NCBI GenBank assembly: GCA_011049095.1
Contig: DSDE01000289.1
Span: 1 to 6,676 of the forward strand
Reading direction: 5' to 3'
DNA: 6,676 nt
Source of the DNA: Fidelibacterota bacterium
Lineage (GTDB): Bacteria; Fidelibacterota; Fidelibacteria; Fidelibacterales; DSDE01
Both the position numbers and the translations under genes were made by a program. Below the pieces are notes generated by a model. The model was not told the DNA's origin, did not search any database, and saw only the letters and a list, made by a program, of their open reading frames with translations. Positions 1 to 5,881 of this stretch are shown in pieces. Position 1 is the stretch's first letter; each line of letters starts with the position of its first letter.

Positions 1-405
1 ATGAAAAAACTGAGCCCAAAATTCACCGGGCAGCAGTTCGCGAAAATCGATATAAGGAGCAAAACCAAAGAGGGTTATATCAATAGCGCTAAACAGATCA
101 TCCTGAAAAGTGGGGATGATGAGGCGGTTTAGCAAACCTGTTTCATAATAAAATGCAAAAATAAATATAAGGGGAAGCCAGATTGTCATAACTTGAAGTA
201 TTGGGTGATTGGTGCGGTTGCGGTTTATCTGGAAAAGGGTATAGGCCATACCTGCGACGACGTGCAGAGCGATTAAGGTATCTGCTGATGCCAGATTATT
301 TCGGTGATATATTATAAACACCAGAACAGCAATATTATAGATATGAATCAGCAGCTCACCAGGCAGCAGGATTGAGCTGTATTCTTTAAGAAATTGATTT
401 TTCAT
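1..405 (-). CDS. PAP2-superfamily (Aur1/Ipt1-like) membrane protein, N-terminal part, cut by window edge
   Basis: The minus strand is open for 135 codons from an ATG at 405 to the left edge, so the C-terminus lies outside the window. The visible part has three hydrophobic segments at about residues 11-35, 42-62 and 75-98. They are followed by a soluble stretch with the pattern DLFSAIDITLFGFAP at about 104-118, which I recognise as typical of the PAP2_3 group that includes the inositol-phosphorylceramide synthase Aur1. Family members are membrane phosphatases or phosphotransferases acting on lipid phosphates. The catalytic C-terminal histidine motifs are not visible, so activity cannot be judged. 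The start codon lies 20 bases inside the 3' end of the preceding minus-strand gene, which implies co-transcription and translational coupling. Only a weak GGA stands upstream of the ATG. The coding call is fairly certain; the exact substrate is unknown. Confidence 0.72.
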   Translation of the reverse strand, partial: MKNQFLKEYSSILLPGELLIHIYNIAVLVFIIYHRNNLASADTLIALHVVAGMAYTLFQINRNRTNHPILQVMTIWLPLIFIFAFYYETGLLNRLIIPTFQDDLFSAIDITLFGFAPYIDFRELLPGEFWAQFFH

Positions 406-1510
406 AAATCCGGTATGTTTTGTAGATGCGTGTGCCGGGGATTTTTTCTAAAGCATTTCGCATCGGAATATTATTTTCTAAAATCCAGCTCATTTCTCCG
501 TGATCATAACCAAGGCGCAAGCCATTCTCAAACGTTTTATAATAAAAGAGCAGGTCTATACCCAGGTTGCGATATTCCTTAAGGACGCCCATAATCAAAA
601 CCCGCACACCTTTAATCTTTCTGCGATACCATAAATATTTCAGCACACCCGTAGGGAAAAGCCGCCCACCCATTTTTATTAGAACTTCATTTACGTCGGG
701 TATCGTTATTGATACACCAACGGCTCGGCCATCAGCTTCTGCAATAAAACAAAGTTCTGGCCGAACTATTTGTACCAATTCATGCTGTAGTTTGTCAATT
801 TCCCGGTGTGTCAGAGGAACTGCCCCCCAATTTTCTGACCAGGCAGCATTATAAATACTTTTTATGGCTTGTATCTCTTCATGAAGCCGCCGCATATTCA
901 ACTGGCGCACTGAGAAATGATTTCCCGCGTTAATCAAATTGACAGCTTCCTGAAGACGACGGGGAATTTCGTGCACATTATCAATGCTATAGGCATATAA
1001 ATCCATTTTCTTTGTGAATCGATCTTTCTCTATAAGCGCCTGATAGTACCTGGGATTATATGTCATCATAACAACGGGCGGACTGTCAAATCCATCTACC
1101 AATAATCCCGCCTCTTCATTCATACTGTAATTGGCAGGGCCGCGCATTTTTTTTAAACCTTGCTGCTTCAGCCAATTACCTGCAGCCTCGAAAAGAGCGC
1201 TGGCAACAGACTCATCATTGATGCATTCAAAAAAACCAAAAAAACCTGTCTGGTCAAAATATACCGACAAATGATTATTGTTTTTGATTGCTGCGATGCG
1301 TCCTACGGGTTTTTCATTTTGGAAAGCTATAAAAAAAGCAACAGTGCTATGTTCAAAGAAGGGATCTTTGTCTGGATTAAATAGCTGCCGCTGATCAGCG
1401 ATGAGGGGAGGAACCCAATTGAGATCAGATTGATACAAGCGATATGGAAGGCGGATAAATATCTCTCGGTCTTTCTTGTTTAATACTTCTCGAATAATTG
1501 TTTTCATCAT
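386..1510 (-). CDS. GNAT-fold N-acyltransferase, YghO / bacterial ceramide synthase-like
   Basis: The product is 374 residues if it starts at the second ATG of a triple ATG (1513, 1510, 1507). A GGAGG lies 3, 6 and 9 bases upstream of these, so 1510 or 1507 fits best; the longer frame to 1561 lacks a ribosome site. Visible family marks, numbered from 1510, are GFFGFFE at 90-96, MRGPANYSMNEEAGLLVDGFD at about 122-142, the YNPRYY segment at 151-156, and a second acetyltransferase-like half with CFIAEADGRAVG (254-265) and GVLKEYRNLGID (308-319). The last resembles the acyl-CoA-binding motif A of GNATs but with a degenerate glycine pattern. I recognise this as the YghO-type family, to which the bacterial ceramide synthase of Caulobacter is assigned; those enzymes N-acylate a sphingoid base from acyl-CoA. 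No substrate residue can be proven here. The overlap with a PAP2-type lipid enzyme downstream supports a lipid role. Ceramide synthesis itself is inference. Confidence 0.85.
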   Translation of the reverse strand: MMKTIIREVLNKKDREIFIRLPYRLYQSDLNWVPPLIADQRQLFNPDKDPFFEHSTVAFFIAFQNEKPVGRIAAIKNNNHLSVYFDQTGFFGFFECINDESVASALFEAAGNWLKQQGLKKMRGPANYSMNEEAGLLVDGFDSPPVVMMTYNPRYYQALIEKDRFTKKMDLYAYSIDNVHEIPRRLQEAVNLINAGNHFSVRQLNMRRLHEEIQAIKSIYNAAWSENWGAVPLTHREIDKLQHELVQIVRPELCFIAEADGRAVGVSITIPDVNEVLIKMGGRLFPTGVLKYLWYRRKIKGVRVLIMGVLKEYRNLGIDLLFYYKTFENGLRLGYDHGEMSWILENNIPMRNALEKIPGTRIYKTYRIYEKSIS

Positions 1511-1632
1511 CATTTTCCTCCGAATGAATTTAGTTAGGCTGCTCTTAATTCGAAACACCATTTTTTTAGAAAATATTTTTTACCCTGCTAAATAATAAGT
1601 GTTTTCTCAATGCATAATCCGTATATTACTGA

Positions 1633-1677
1633 GCTTTTTCATTTGAAAAGCGGGTGTGAGAGAATAGCTCTCGAGAG
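1633..1677 (+). promoter_or_regulatory. Structured leader of the small-protein/rpmB/rpmG operon
   Basis: The spacer between the divergent genes holds two short inverted repeats just before the ribosome site. One is GCTTTT (1633-1638) paired with AAAAGC (1646-1651); the other is the palindrome CTCTCGAGAG (1668-1677). Upstream, TGCATAAT at 1611-1618 resembles an extended -10 box but has no convincing -35. Leaders of ribosomal protein operons often carry autoregulatory structure, but nothing here identifies a known element. Confidence 0.25.
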
Positions 1678-1696
1678 AAAAAGAAAGGAGAGACCG

Positions 1697-1870
1697 ATGG
1701 CAAAAGGAGGCAAGGCTTTTGGCGCAAAAATCGCAAACCGCGCAAAAGTAAAATCGAATGTCACCTATGTAAAGGTTTTTAAGGCTGTGAAAAGTGAGAA
1801 AGATTCAGTTCGCTTTAAAACAGAAATCGTTAGCGTGACAGACGAGAACCGCAGCGAAATAATGAAATAG
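1697..1870 (+). CDS. DUF4295-like small basic protein, putative ribosome-associated
   Basis: A 57-residue basic protein begins at ATG 1697 with an AGGAG about six bases upstream; a longer in-frame start at 1610 has no ribosome site. It opens with MAKGGKAFGAKIANRAK and has a central VKVFKAVKSEKDSVRFKTEIV. From memory this aligns well with the core of the DUF4295 family (pattern TKVIKMVKSPKTGAYTFKEEIV), small proteins encoded beside rpmB and rpmG in Bacteroidota. I recall that family being seen on the large subunit of a Flavobacterium ribosome and named bL38, but I am not certain of that link. Here the gene comes first in the operon, 38 bases before rpmB, whereas in Bacteroidota it normally follows rpmG. 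The acidic C-terminal tail (TDENRSEIMK) is an extension relative to what I remember of the family. The existence of the gene is well supported, the family moderately. Confidence 0.75.
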   Translation: MAKGGKAFGAKIANRAKVKSNVTYVKVFKAVKSEKDSVRFKTEIVSVTDENRSEIMK

Positions 1871-1908
1871 TCTGGCTAAGCGCGAGATATTTGGGAAAGG
1901 ATTGATCA

Positions 1909-2148
1909 ATGGCACGAAAATGTAAGCTAACGGGACGCGGACCCAAAACGGCAAACAATGTATCGCACTCCCACCGGGTGACTAAACGACGGCAGTTGCT
2001 GAATCTGCAGAAAAAAACTATTTTTGTTCCCGAGCTTGGCCGCTCAGTGACGATTCGTATGTCGGTCAGAGCAATGAGAACAATTGACAAAAACGGTCTA
2101 TTGCCCTATATAAAAAAAGAGGGCCTGACCCTTAAAGACGTAATCTGA
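1909..2148 (+). CDS. rpmB: Large-subunit ribosomal protein bL28
   Basis: This 79-residue protein has the bL28 hallmarks: an N-terminal [27 protein letters not shown], then a middle [34 protein letters not shown]. bL28 is a structural protein of the 50S subunit near the E site. The length is normal (about 62-79 in the family). Only one cysteine is present, so it is the zinc-free form. An AAAGGA lies seven bases before the ATG. It sits 38 bases after the DUF4295-like gene and 19 bases before rpmG, so the three are one transcription unit. Identification is secure. Confidence 0.97.
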   Translation: MARKCKLTGRGPKTANNVSHSHRVTKRRQLLNLQKKTIFVPELGRSVTIRMSVRAMRTIDKNGLLPYIKKEGLTLKDVI

Positions 2149-2167
2149 GTCACGGAGAAGCATAAAA

Positions 2168-2335
2168 ATGGCAAAAAAAAGCAAAGGTGCCCGTGAAACT
2201 GTCAAGCTGCGCAGCACGGAAAGCCCATATGTTTACAGCACAAAGAAAAATCGGCGCAATACAACTGGCAGATTGCAGTTGAAGAAATATGACCCTGTAA
2301 TTCGCAAACACGTTCTTTTCAAAGAAGAAAAGTAG
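2168..2335 (+). CDS. rpmG: Large-subunit ribosomal protein bL33, cysteine-free form
   Basis: A 55-residue protein begins at ATG 2168 with GGAGAAG about eight bases upstream and ends at TAG 2333-2335. It reads [20 protein letters not shown] and continues with [23 protein letters not shown] and [12 protein letters not shown]. The [18 protein letters not shown] core is diagnostic of bL33 of the 50S subunit. All four zinc-binding cysteines of the C+ form are missing, as in the Escherichia coli protein, so it should not need zinc. It is the last gene of the operon and is followed after about 70 bases by an intrinsic terminator. At 55 residues it is easily missed by length filters, but the call is secure. 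Confidence 0.96.
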   Translation: MAKKSKGARETVKLRSTESPYVYSTKKNRRNTTGRLQLKKYDPVIRKHVLFKEEK

Positions 2336-2407
2336 CGCGAAAAGCTGGTTTTTTCCACCAGCGTTGCTCTGTTTCAGATAAACGTTGGGCAGCCAAATTA
2401 AAAATAT

Positions 2408-2433
2408 GAAGACCAATAGCAGGTCTTCTTTTT
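2408..2433 (+). terminator. Intrinsic terminator of the rpmB-rpmG operon
   Basis: A perfect seven-base stem GAAGACC (2408-2414) and GGTCTTC (2422-2428) with a seven-base loop is followed directly by TTTTTATTTATTTA. It lies about 70 bases after the rpmG stop. A second hairpin at 2344-2362 has no T tract and is not the terminator on this strand. Confidence 0.85.
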
Positions 2434-2524
2434 ATTTATTTACAATTGCTTTATGTATTTTCTTTCAGAAATGTGGTATTTTTGATTGATGATTAGCAGG
2501 AGTAATATTAAACATTGAACGTAG

Positions 2525-3505
2525 ATGCCGGAAATAATAAAAAAGCTATTAGCAGTTATATCTTTCGCTGGGCAGCTTCTCACATTTTCAAGGGGTGGCA
2601 CTCCTATCAAGCAGGTGATTGACATTGGTCAACTTATCCGTCAGACCGCAGAATTTGTCCTTACCGGGTCTGGCATCAAACTGAAGTTTCAAATGGATGA
2701 CGAGCTCTGGAGCGCTGATGTTGATAAAGGGCAGATTTCTCAAGTCGTGACTAATCTGCTTATTAATGTCAAGCAGGCTATAGTGAAAAATGGCAATATT
2801 GCTATTCAAGGGAATAATATTATTTTGCCGCTGAATAATCAGTGGCACCTCAATTTGGGCAATTATGTAAAGTTTGTCTTTCAGGATGATGGGCCTGGAA
2901 TTCCGGCTAAACATTTAGATCAGATTTTTGACCCATTTTTTACAACTAAAAGTCAGGGCAGCGGTCTGGGTTTGGCGTCTGTTTACTCCATCATACAGCG
3001 GCATAAGGGCGCTGTTACTGTCCATTCTAAAGAAGGTGAAGGCGCCGCTTTTACATTTCTGCTTCCCGCAACAGGTAAAGCGGCTCCCACAGCTCAGGTT
3101 ATTAAGGATATAAAAGCAGATCAGCAACGGAAAGTCCGAATATTAATTATGGATGATGAAAAGCCAATCCGCGATCTGGCTACGGCTTTGTTGATGAAAA
3201 TGGGTCATCGGCCTGCAGTTGCCGAGACAGGAGAGCTGGCCTTGGAGATTTTTAGTAAAGCTCTGAACGAAGGTGACCCCTTCGAGTTAGTTATCCTGGA
3301 CCTTACTGTTCCTGGCGCCATGGGAGGCGCCGAAATTATTGACGATCTGAAACGACTCAAGCCTGAGCTAAAAGCAATCGTCAGCAGTGGTTATGCTTCC
3401 GACCCGGTTATGGCTGATTTTGAAAAATATGGTTTTGATGCCGTATTAGTAAAGCCCTATCTTCTAAAAGAGATGGAGAATCTGATTCGCGAAATTCTCA
3501 ACTGA
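2525..3505 (+). CDS. Truncated hybrid histidine kinase: HATPase plus receiver, no phospho-His domain (possible pseudogene)
   Basis: The 326-residue frame holds an ATP-binding kinase domain with N box N77/N81, G1 box D121-G123-G125, F box FDPFF (135-139) and G2 box G145/G147/G149. A receiver domain follows from about residue 203, with acidic pair D210/D211, phospho-acceptor D259, S287/S288 and K310. Ahead of the ATPase only the end of the dimerisation helix remains, as residues 8-25 (LLAVISFAGQLLTFSRGG) match the tail of HisKA in PAS-hybrid kinases. The H box, all sensor domains and any membrane segment are missing. An in-frame TAG sits directly before the ATG, and the nearest AGGAG (2498-2502) is 22 bases away, too far to serve this start. 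All catalytic and receiver residues are intact, so decay must be recent, or the product is a short protein that phosphorylates nothing in cis. A gene that lost its 5' end is the simplest reading. Confidence 0.8.
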   Translation: MPEIIKKLLAVISFAGQLLTFSRGGTPIKQVIDIGQLIRQTAEFVLTGSGIKLKFQMDDELWSADVDKGQISQVVTNLLINVKQAIVKNGNIAIQGNNIILPLNNQWHLNLGNYVKFVFQDDGPGIPAKHLDQIFDPFFTTKSQGSGLGLASVYSIIQRHKGAVTVHSKEGEGAAFTFLLPATGKAAPTAQVIKDIKADQQRKVRILIMDDEKPIRDLATALLMKMGHRPAVAETGELALEIFSKALNEGDPFELVILDLTVPGAMGGAEIIDDLKRLKPELKAIVSSGYASDPVMADFEKYGFDAVLVKPYLLKEMENLIREILN

Positions 3506-3531
3506 AAGTGATATATAATTATTGGTATAAT
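3502..3531 (+). promoter_or_regulatory. Probable sigma-70-type promoter with extended -10
   Basis: TATAAT at 3526-3531 is preceded by TG one base away (TGGTATAAT), which makes a perfect extended -10. A weak -35, CTGAAA at 3502-3507, lies 18 bases upstream, overlapping the end of the kinase gene. A second TATAAT occurs at 3514-3519. Predicted transcription starts near 3538, leaving a leader of about 50 bases before the membrane protein gene. Confidence 0.6.
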
Positions 3532-3586
3532 CTGATAAATGGCTTAATTTTGCCCCCCATGACAAGAACGAATAAGGAGATGTGAA

Positions 3587-4672
3587 ATGATGTGGAGAAC
3601 CGAAGACGGCAGCACCGGCCGATTAATTCAATTGAGTATGGGATATTTTATATTTTACATAATCACCGGAATTAGCGTGAAATATTTCCTCAGTTCTGGT
3701 ATGAGTGATATGGGTTATCTGGTTTATAGCACTGGCAGCTCAACTCTTTTTGCTACAGGTGTTGTGCTTGCGCTGCGCTGGTTTAAGCTGGAGACTGTAC
3801 GGCCTGTCACCTGGATGGGCATCACTTTTCCTAGCGAACTCCTGTATATTATCCCCTCCGGTGTGATGACGGCTGTCGTTATTCCCACAACTACACTGCT
3901 TTATAGCTTCAAAGGCATTTCAGTGATGGTAGCAATGGTCATTATGCGCGGCTCGGTAATCATAATCGGTCGAATTGTGGACGCCATTCAGATTCGCCAA
4001 GGCATTCTCACTAAAAAAGTCTATCTGGAAGAGAATCTCGGTGTTCTCTTTGCCATCATTGCCGTTAGCGTGAAAGTTCTTTCAGGTGGAAACAGCGGCG
4101 GCGCCAATCCATTTACAAGCCTGCCGGTTGTGATCATTTTTAGCAGCTACATCGTTGCCTATGCTATCCGAATATATATCATGAATTACTATAAAAATAC
4201 TCGTCCGAAATATTCTAAAGTGGATAATAACAAAGCCTTTTTTGGAATTGAACAAATTGCGTCAACAACGACACTTTGGATTGTAACCGGTGTTCTGTTG
4301 CTGATTGTGACTCAGAGTGGCTGGAGCGGACCCCGGATCACGCCCTTTGCCAATGCCTTCTCTCAGCCGGAACTCAATTGGGGAAGCGCCGCTTTTTGGG
4401 GCACTGCTTTTGGCGTTGTAGCTTTTTTTAGCGTATTTCTCTTTATGTTTAAGGGAAGAACAGCCACCTTCGCCGGCTTAGTAAATCGCCTGACTTCGCT
4501 CATCGCCGGCACTGCTTCTACGCTGCTTTTTGCCCTTTTCTGGAGTGGAAAATGGCCCAAGATGGTTGATTGGATCAGTCTGCTTTTCATTCTCATTGCC
4601 GTAGGATTTATTGCGGTTGCTGAGAAAAAACGCAGCGCCGAGCTTGCTTTAGAAAAATCAAACAGGAGATAA
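3587..4672 (+). CDS. Polytopic membrane protein, DMT/EamA-transporter-like
   Basis: The 361-residue product has about ten hydrophobic segments, near residues 13-35, 48-64, 84-106, 110-130, 150-166, 179-199, 224-243, 266-288, 297-319 and 327-346. This is the number typical of the drug/metabolite transporter superfamily. Two passages fit the internal repeats of EamA-like proteins: GISVMVAMVIMRGSVIIIGR before a charged loop and a further helix (EENLGVLFAIIAVSVKVL), and FAGLVNRLTSLIAGTASTLL before the closing helix. The N-terminus (MMWRTEDGSTGR) is short and there is no cleavable signal. The start at 3587 has GGAG seven bases upstream; a second ATG follows at once. The gene ends three bases before the P-loop gene, so the two are surely co-expressed. 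The substrate is unknown, and the family call rests on topology and general resemblance rather than a diagnostic motif. Confidence 0.85.
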   Translation: MMWRTEDGSTGRLIQLSMGYFIFYIITGISVKYFLSSGMSDMGYLVYSTGSSTLFATGVVLALRWFKLETVRPVTWMGITFPSELLYIIPSGVMTAVVIPTTTLLYSFKGISVMVAMVIMRGSVIIIGRIVDAIQIRQGILTKKVYLEENLGVLFAIIAVSVKVLSGGNSGGANPFTSLPVVIIFSSYIVAYAIRIYIMNYYKNTRPKYSKVDNNKAFFGIEQIASTTTLWIVTGVLLLIVTQSGWSGPRITPFANAFSQPELNWGSAAFWGTAFGVVAFFSVFLFMFKGRTATFAGLVNRLTSLIAGTASTLLFALFWSGKWPKMVDWISLLFILIAVGFIAVAEKKRSAELALEKSNRR

Positions 4673-4675
4673 AAG

Positions 4676-5395
4676 ATGATGGAACGTTTTAAAATTGTGA
4701 TTTTGATGGGTCGTCCCGCATCGGGAAAATCGGAACTTATCAACTTTCTGAGAAATACACCGCTAGAAGAGAGACTGCGGCGTTTTCATATCGGGGAATT
4801 TGAAGAAATTGATGATTTCCCGATGCTATGGGTCTGGTTTGAGGAAGATGCCATCTATGAGAAAATTCTGAAAAAACCGAGAATTCATACAGACGAAGAA
4901 GGATACTTCAAGCATCAATATCAATGGGATTTGCTTATCGAACGAATCAGTTTGGAATATGACAAGCGGCTTCGGGATGAAAATTACCACAACACGATGA
5001 CCTGCATTATAGAGTTTAGCCGCGGCAGCGAACACGGTGGCTATCATTCGGCTTTTAAGCATCTATCAGAAAAAATTCTCAAAGAAGCTGTCATTCTTTA
5101 TATCAATGTACCCTACGAAGAATCACTGCGCAAAAATCGCAAGCGCTTTAATCCCAATCGCCCAGACTCGATTCTGGAGCATGGCCTTCCTGATAAGAAG
5201 CTGGAAAAAATGTATAAAGAAATTGACTGGGAAGACTTTAAAGGCGATGACCCTCATTTTATCGAGGTGCGCGGTCATAAAGTGCCTTATGTCGTTTTTG
5301 AGAATATGCCAAGCCAGACAGACGATCCGGCGCTGCTGGGGCCTGCTTTGGATAAATGTTTTGGCAAGCTCTGGGAGATTTTCCCGAAGCGATAA
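4676..5395 (+). CDS. P-loop NTPase, predicted kinase-like protein of unknown substrate
   Basis: The 239-residue soluble protein carries a clear Walker A motif, GRPASGKS at residues 12-19, directly after the first beta strand, as in small-molecule kinases. A hydrophobic strand ending in acid, TCIIEFSRGSEHGG (109-122), may supply the Walker B function. An arginine/lysine-rich segment, SLRKNRKRFNPNRP (150-163), could act as a lid. A conserved-looking tail (HFIEVRGHKVPYVVFENMP, 194-212) ends in a short helix. The fold looks like the nucleoside/adenylate kinase group, but the substrate cannot be read from sequence. The ribosome site AGGAG sits inside the end of the upstream membrane gene, and the intergenic gap is three bases, so translation is probably coupled. 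A second ATG at 4679 is an equally possible start. The pairing with a transporter-like partner suggests uptake followed by phosphorylation, or control of the channel; this is inference. Confidence 0.85.
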   Translation: MMERFKIVILMGRPASGKSELINFLRNTPLEERLRRFHIGEFEEIDDFPMLWVWFEEDAIYEKILKKPRIHTDEEGYFKHQYQWDLLIERISLEYDKRLRDENYHNTMTCIIEFSRGSEHGGYHSAFKHLSEKILKEAVILYINVPYEESLRKNRKRFNPNRPDSILEHGLPDKKLEKMYKEIDWEDFKGDDPHFIEVRGHKVPYVVFENMPSQTDDPALLGPALDKCFGKLWEIFPKR

Positions 5396-5400
5396 TTTAT

Positions 5401-5414
5401 TTACAAGCTTGTAA
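5401..5414. repeat. Perfect 14-base palindrome
   Basis: TTACAAGCTTGTAA is a perfect dyad lying six bases after the P-loop gene stop and 14 bases before the -35 of ssrA. It could be a dimeric regulator's operator, but I know no matching site. Confidence 0.3.
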
Positions 5415-5422
5415 TACGATAC

Positions 5423-5468
5423 AGCTCTTGAATATTTAGTGGAAAAGCCTTATATTCAAGAGCTTTTT
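5423..5468 (+). terminator. Terminator of the membrane protein/P-loop operon
   Basis: A perfect 13-base inverted repeat, AGCTCTTGAATAT (5423-5435) and ATATTCAAGAGCT (5452-5464), with a 16-base loop is followed by a run of five T. It lies 27 bases after the P-loop gene and just before ssrA. The tract is short and the stem AT-rich at its top, so it may be leaky. Its arms double as the ssrA promoter boxes. Confidence 0.65.
5428..5456 (+). promoter_or_regulatory. Promoter of ssrA
   Basis: TTGAAT (5428-5433) and TATATT (5451-5456) are separated by exactly 17 bases and match the sigma-70 consensus at four and five of six positions. Transcription would start near 5463, giving a leader of about 13 bases that RNase P would remove to form the tmRNA 5' end at 5476. 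Confidence 0.65.
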
Positions 5469-5475
5469 GAAATTT

Positions 5476-5826
5476 GGGGGCGTCAAGGTTTCGACGAGGC
5501 AGTTTAGGTTATGATGGAAGCGTGCCGAGGACTCAGGTCACCTCGCTAATCCGCCTGAAAACGGTATAAATGCCGACAATTACGCATACGCTGCTTAATA
5601 AAATATAGGTAGCCGGCTCCCCAGACTTGTCTGTGGGTTTGGGAGAGGCGTCATTTTCACAGACTCGCGAAAGGCCCCGCCTGGTGGCTGACCGCTAAAA
5701 TTTACAGGCTGGCCCAAAAGTGTTTGTTCGGTTCACATTTGCGGGCGAGAACTTTGAATCGGACTGCGCACGGAGATGCCAAAATAGTCTCTGTTTCGGA
5801 CCCGGGTTCAATTCCCGGCGCCTCCA
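5476..5826 (+). ncRNA. ssrA: Transfer-messenger RNA (tmRNA)
   Basis: tmRNA rescues stalled ribosomes: it enters as an alanyl-tRNA mimic and its short frame tags the nascent chain for proteolysis. The 5' end GGGGGCGTCAAGGTTTCGAC carries the conserved GGTTTCGAC. The acceptor stem GGGGGCG (5476-5482) pairs with CGCCTCC (5819-5825) with one G-U. The T arm is CCGGG-TTCAATT-CCCGG (5802-5818), and A5826 is the discriminator. The next bases are CAA, so the CCA end is not encoded and must be added. The tag frame most likely resumes at GCC 5572 and reads ADNYAYAA before tandem TAA TAA (5596-5601); a resume at GGT 5563 would give GINADNYAYAA. The first reading has the U-A at -5/-4 seen before the Escherichia coli resume codon. 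This is the one-piece form, not circularly permuted. Pseudoknot regions follow the tag frame. Confidence 0.97.
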
Positions 5827-5832
5827 CAAATG

Positions 5833-5881
5833 AATCAACCCGTCTTTTCAGTATTACTGAGGAGGCGGGTTGATTTTTTTT
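5833..5881 (+). terminator. Intrinsic terminator of ssrA
   Basis: Bases 5833-5852 pair with 5856-5875 over 20 positions, three of them G-U, around an ATT loop. Eight T follow (5874-5881). It starts seven bases after the tmRNA discriminator base. Confidence 0.93.

Noticed and set aside
1..132. Plus-strand frame of 43 codons starting with ATG at position 1
   Set aside because: It lies antisense to the PAP2-type frame, which has clear helices and a family motif, and it has no visible upstream signal.
1514..1561. Upstream extension of the acyltransferase to an ATG at 1561
   Set aside because: No ribosome site precedes it, whereas GGAGG directly precedes the triple ATG at 1513-1507; the extra residues are basic and unlike the family start.
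1610..1696. Longer start of the DUF4295-like protein at 1610
   Set aside because: It lacks a ribosome site, while ATG 1697 has AGGAG at good spacing and gives the MAK start common in small ribosomal proteins.
2344..2362. Hairpin GCTGGT/ACCAGC after rpmG as a terminator
   Set aside because: No T run follows on the plus strand. On the minus strand TTTT does follow, but I see no minus-strand gene that it would serve.
2336..2407. Possible tRNA between rpmG and the terminator, since tRNA genes often neighbour rpmG
   Set aside because: No T-arm consensus or cloverleaf pairing could be found.
1830..2914. Several minus-strand frames of 60-110 codons opposite the ribosomal and kinase genes
   Set aside because: They are shadows of well-identified plus-strand genes and show no family motifs.
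5037..5414. Plus-strand 125-codon frame overlapping the end of the P-loop gene
   Set aside because: It is out of frame within a coherent P-loop protein, has no ribosome site and shows no recognisable domain.
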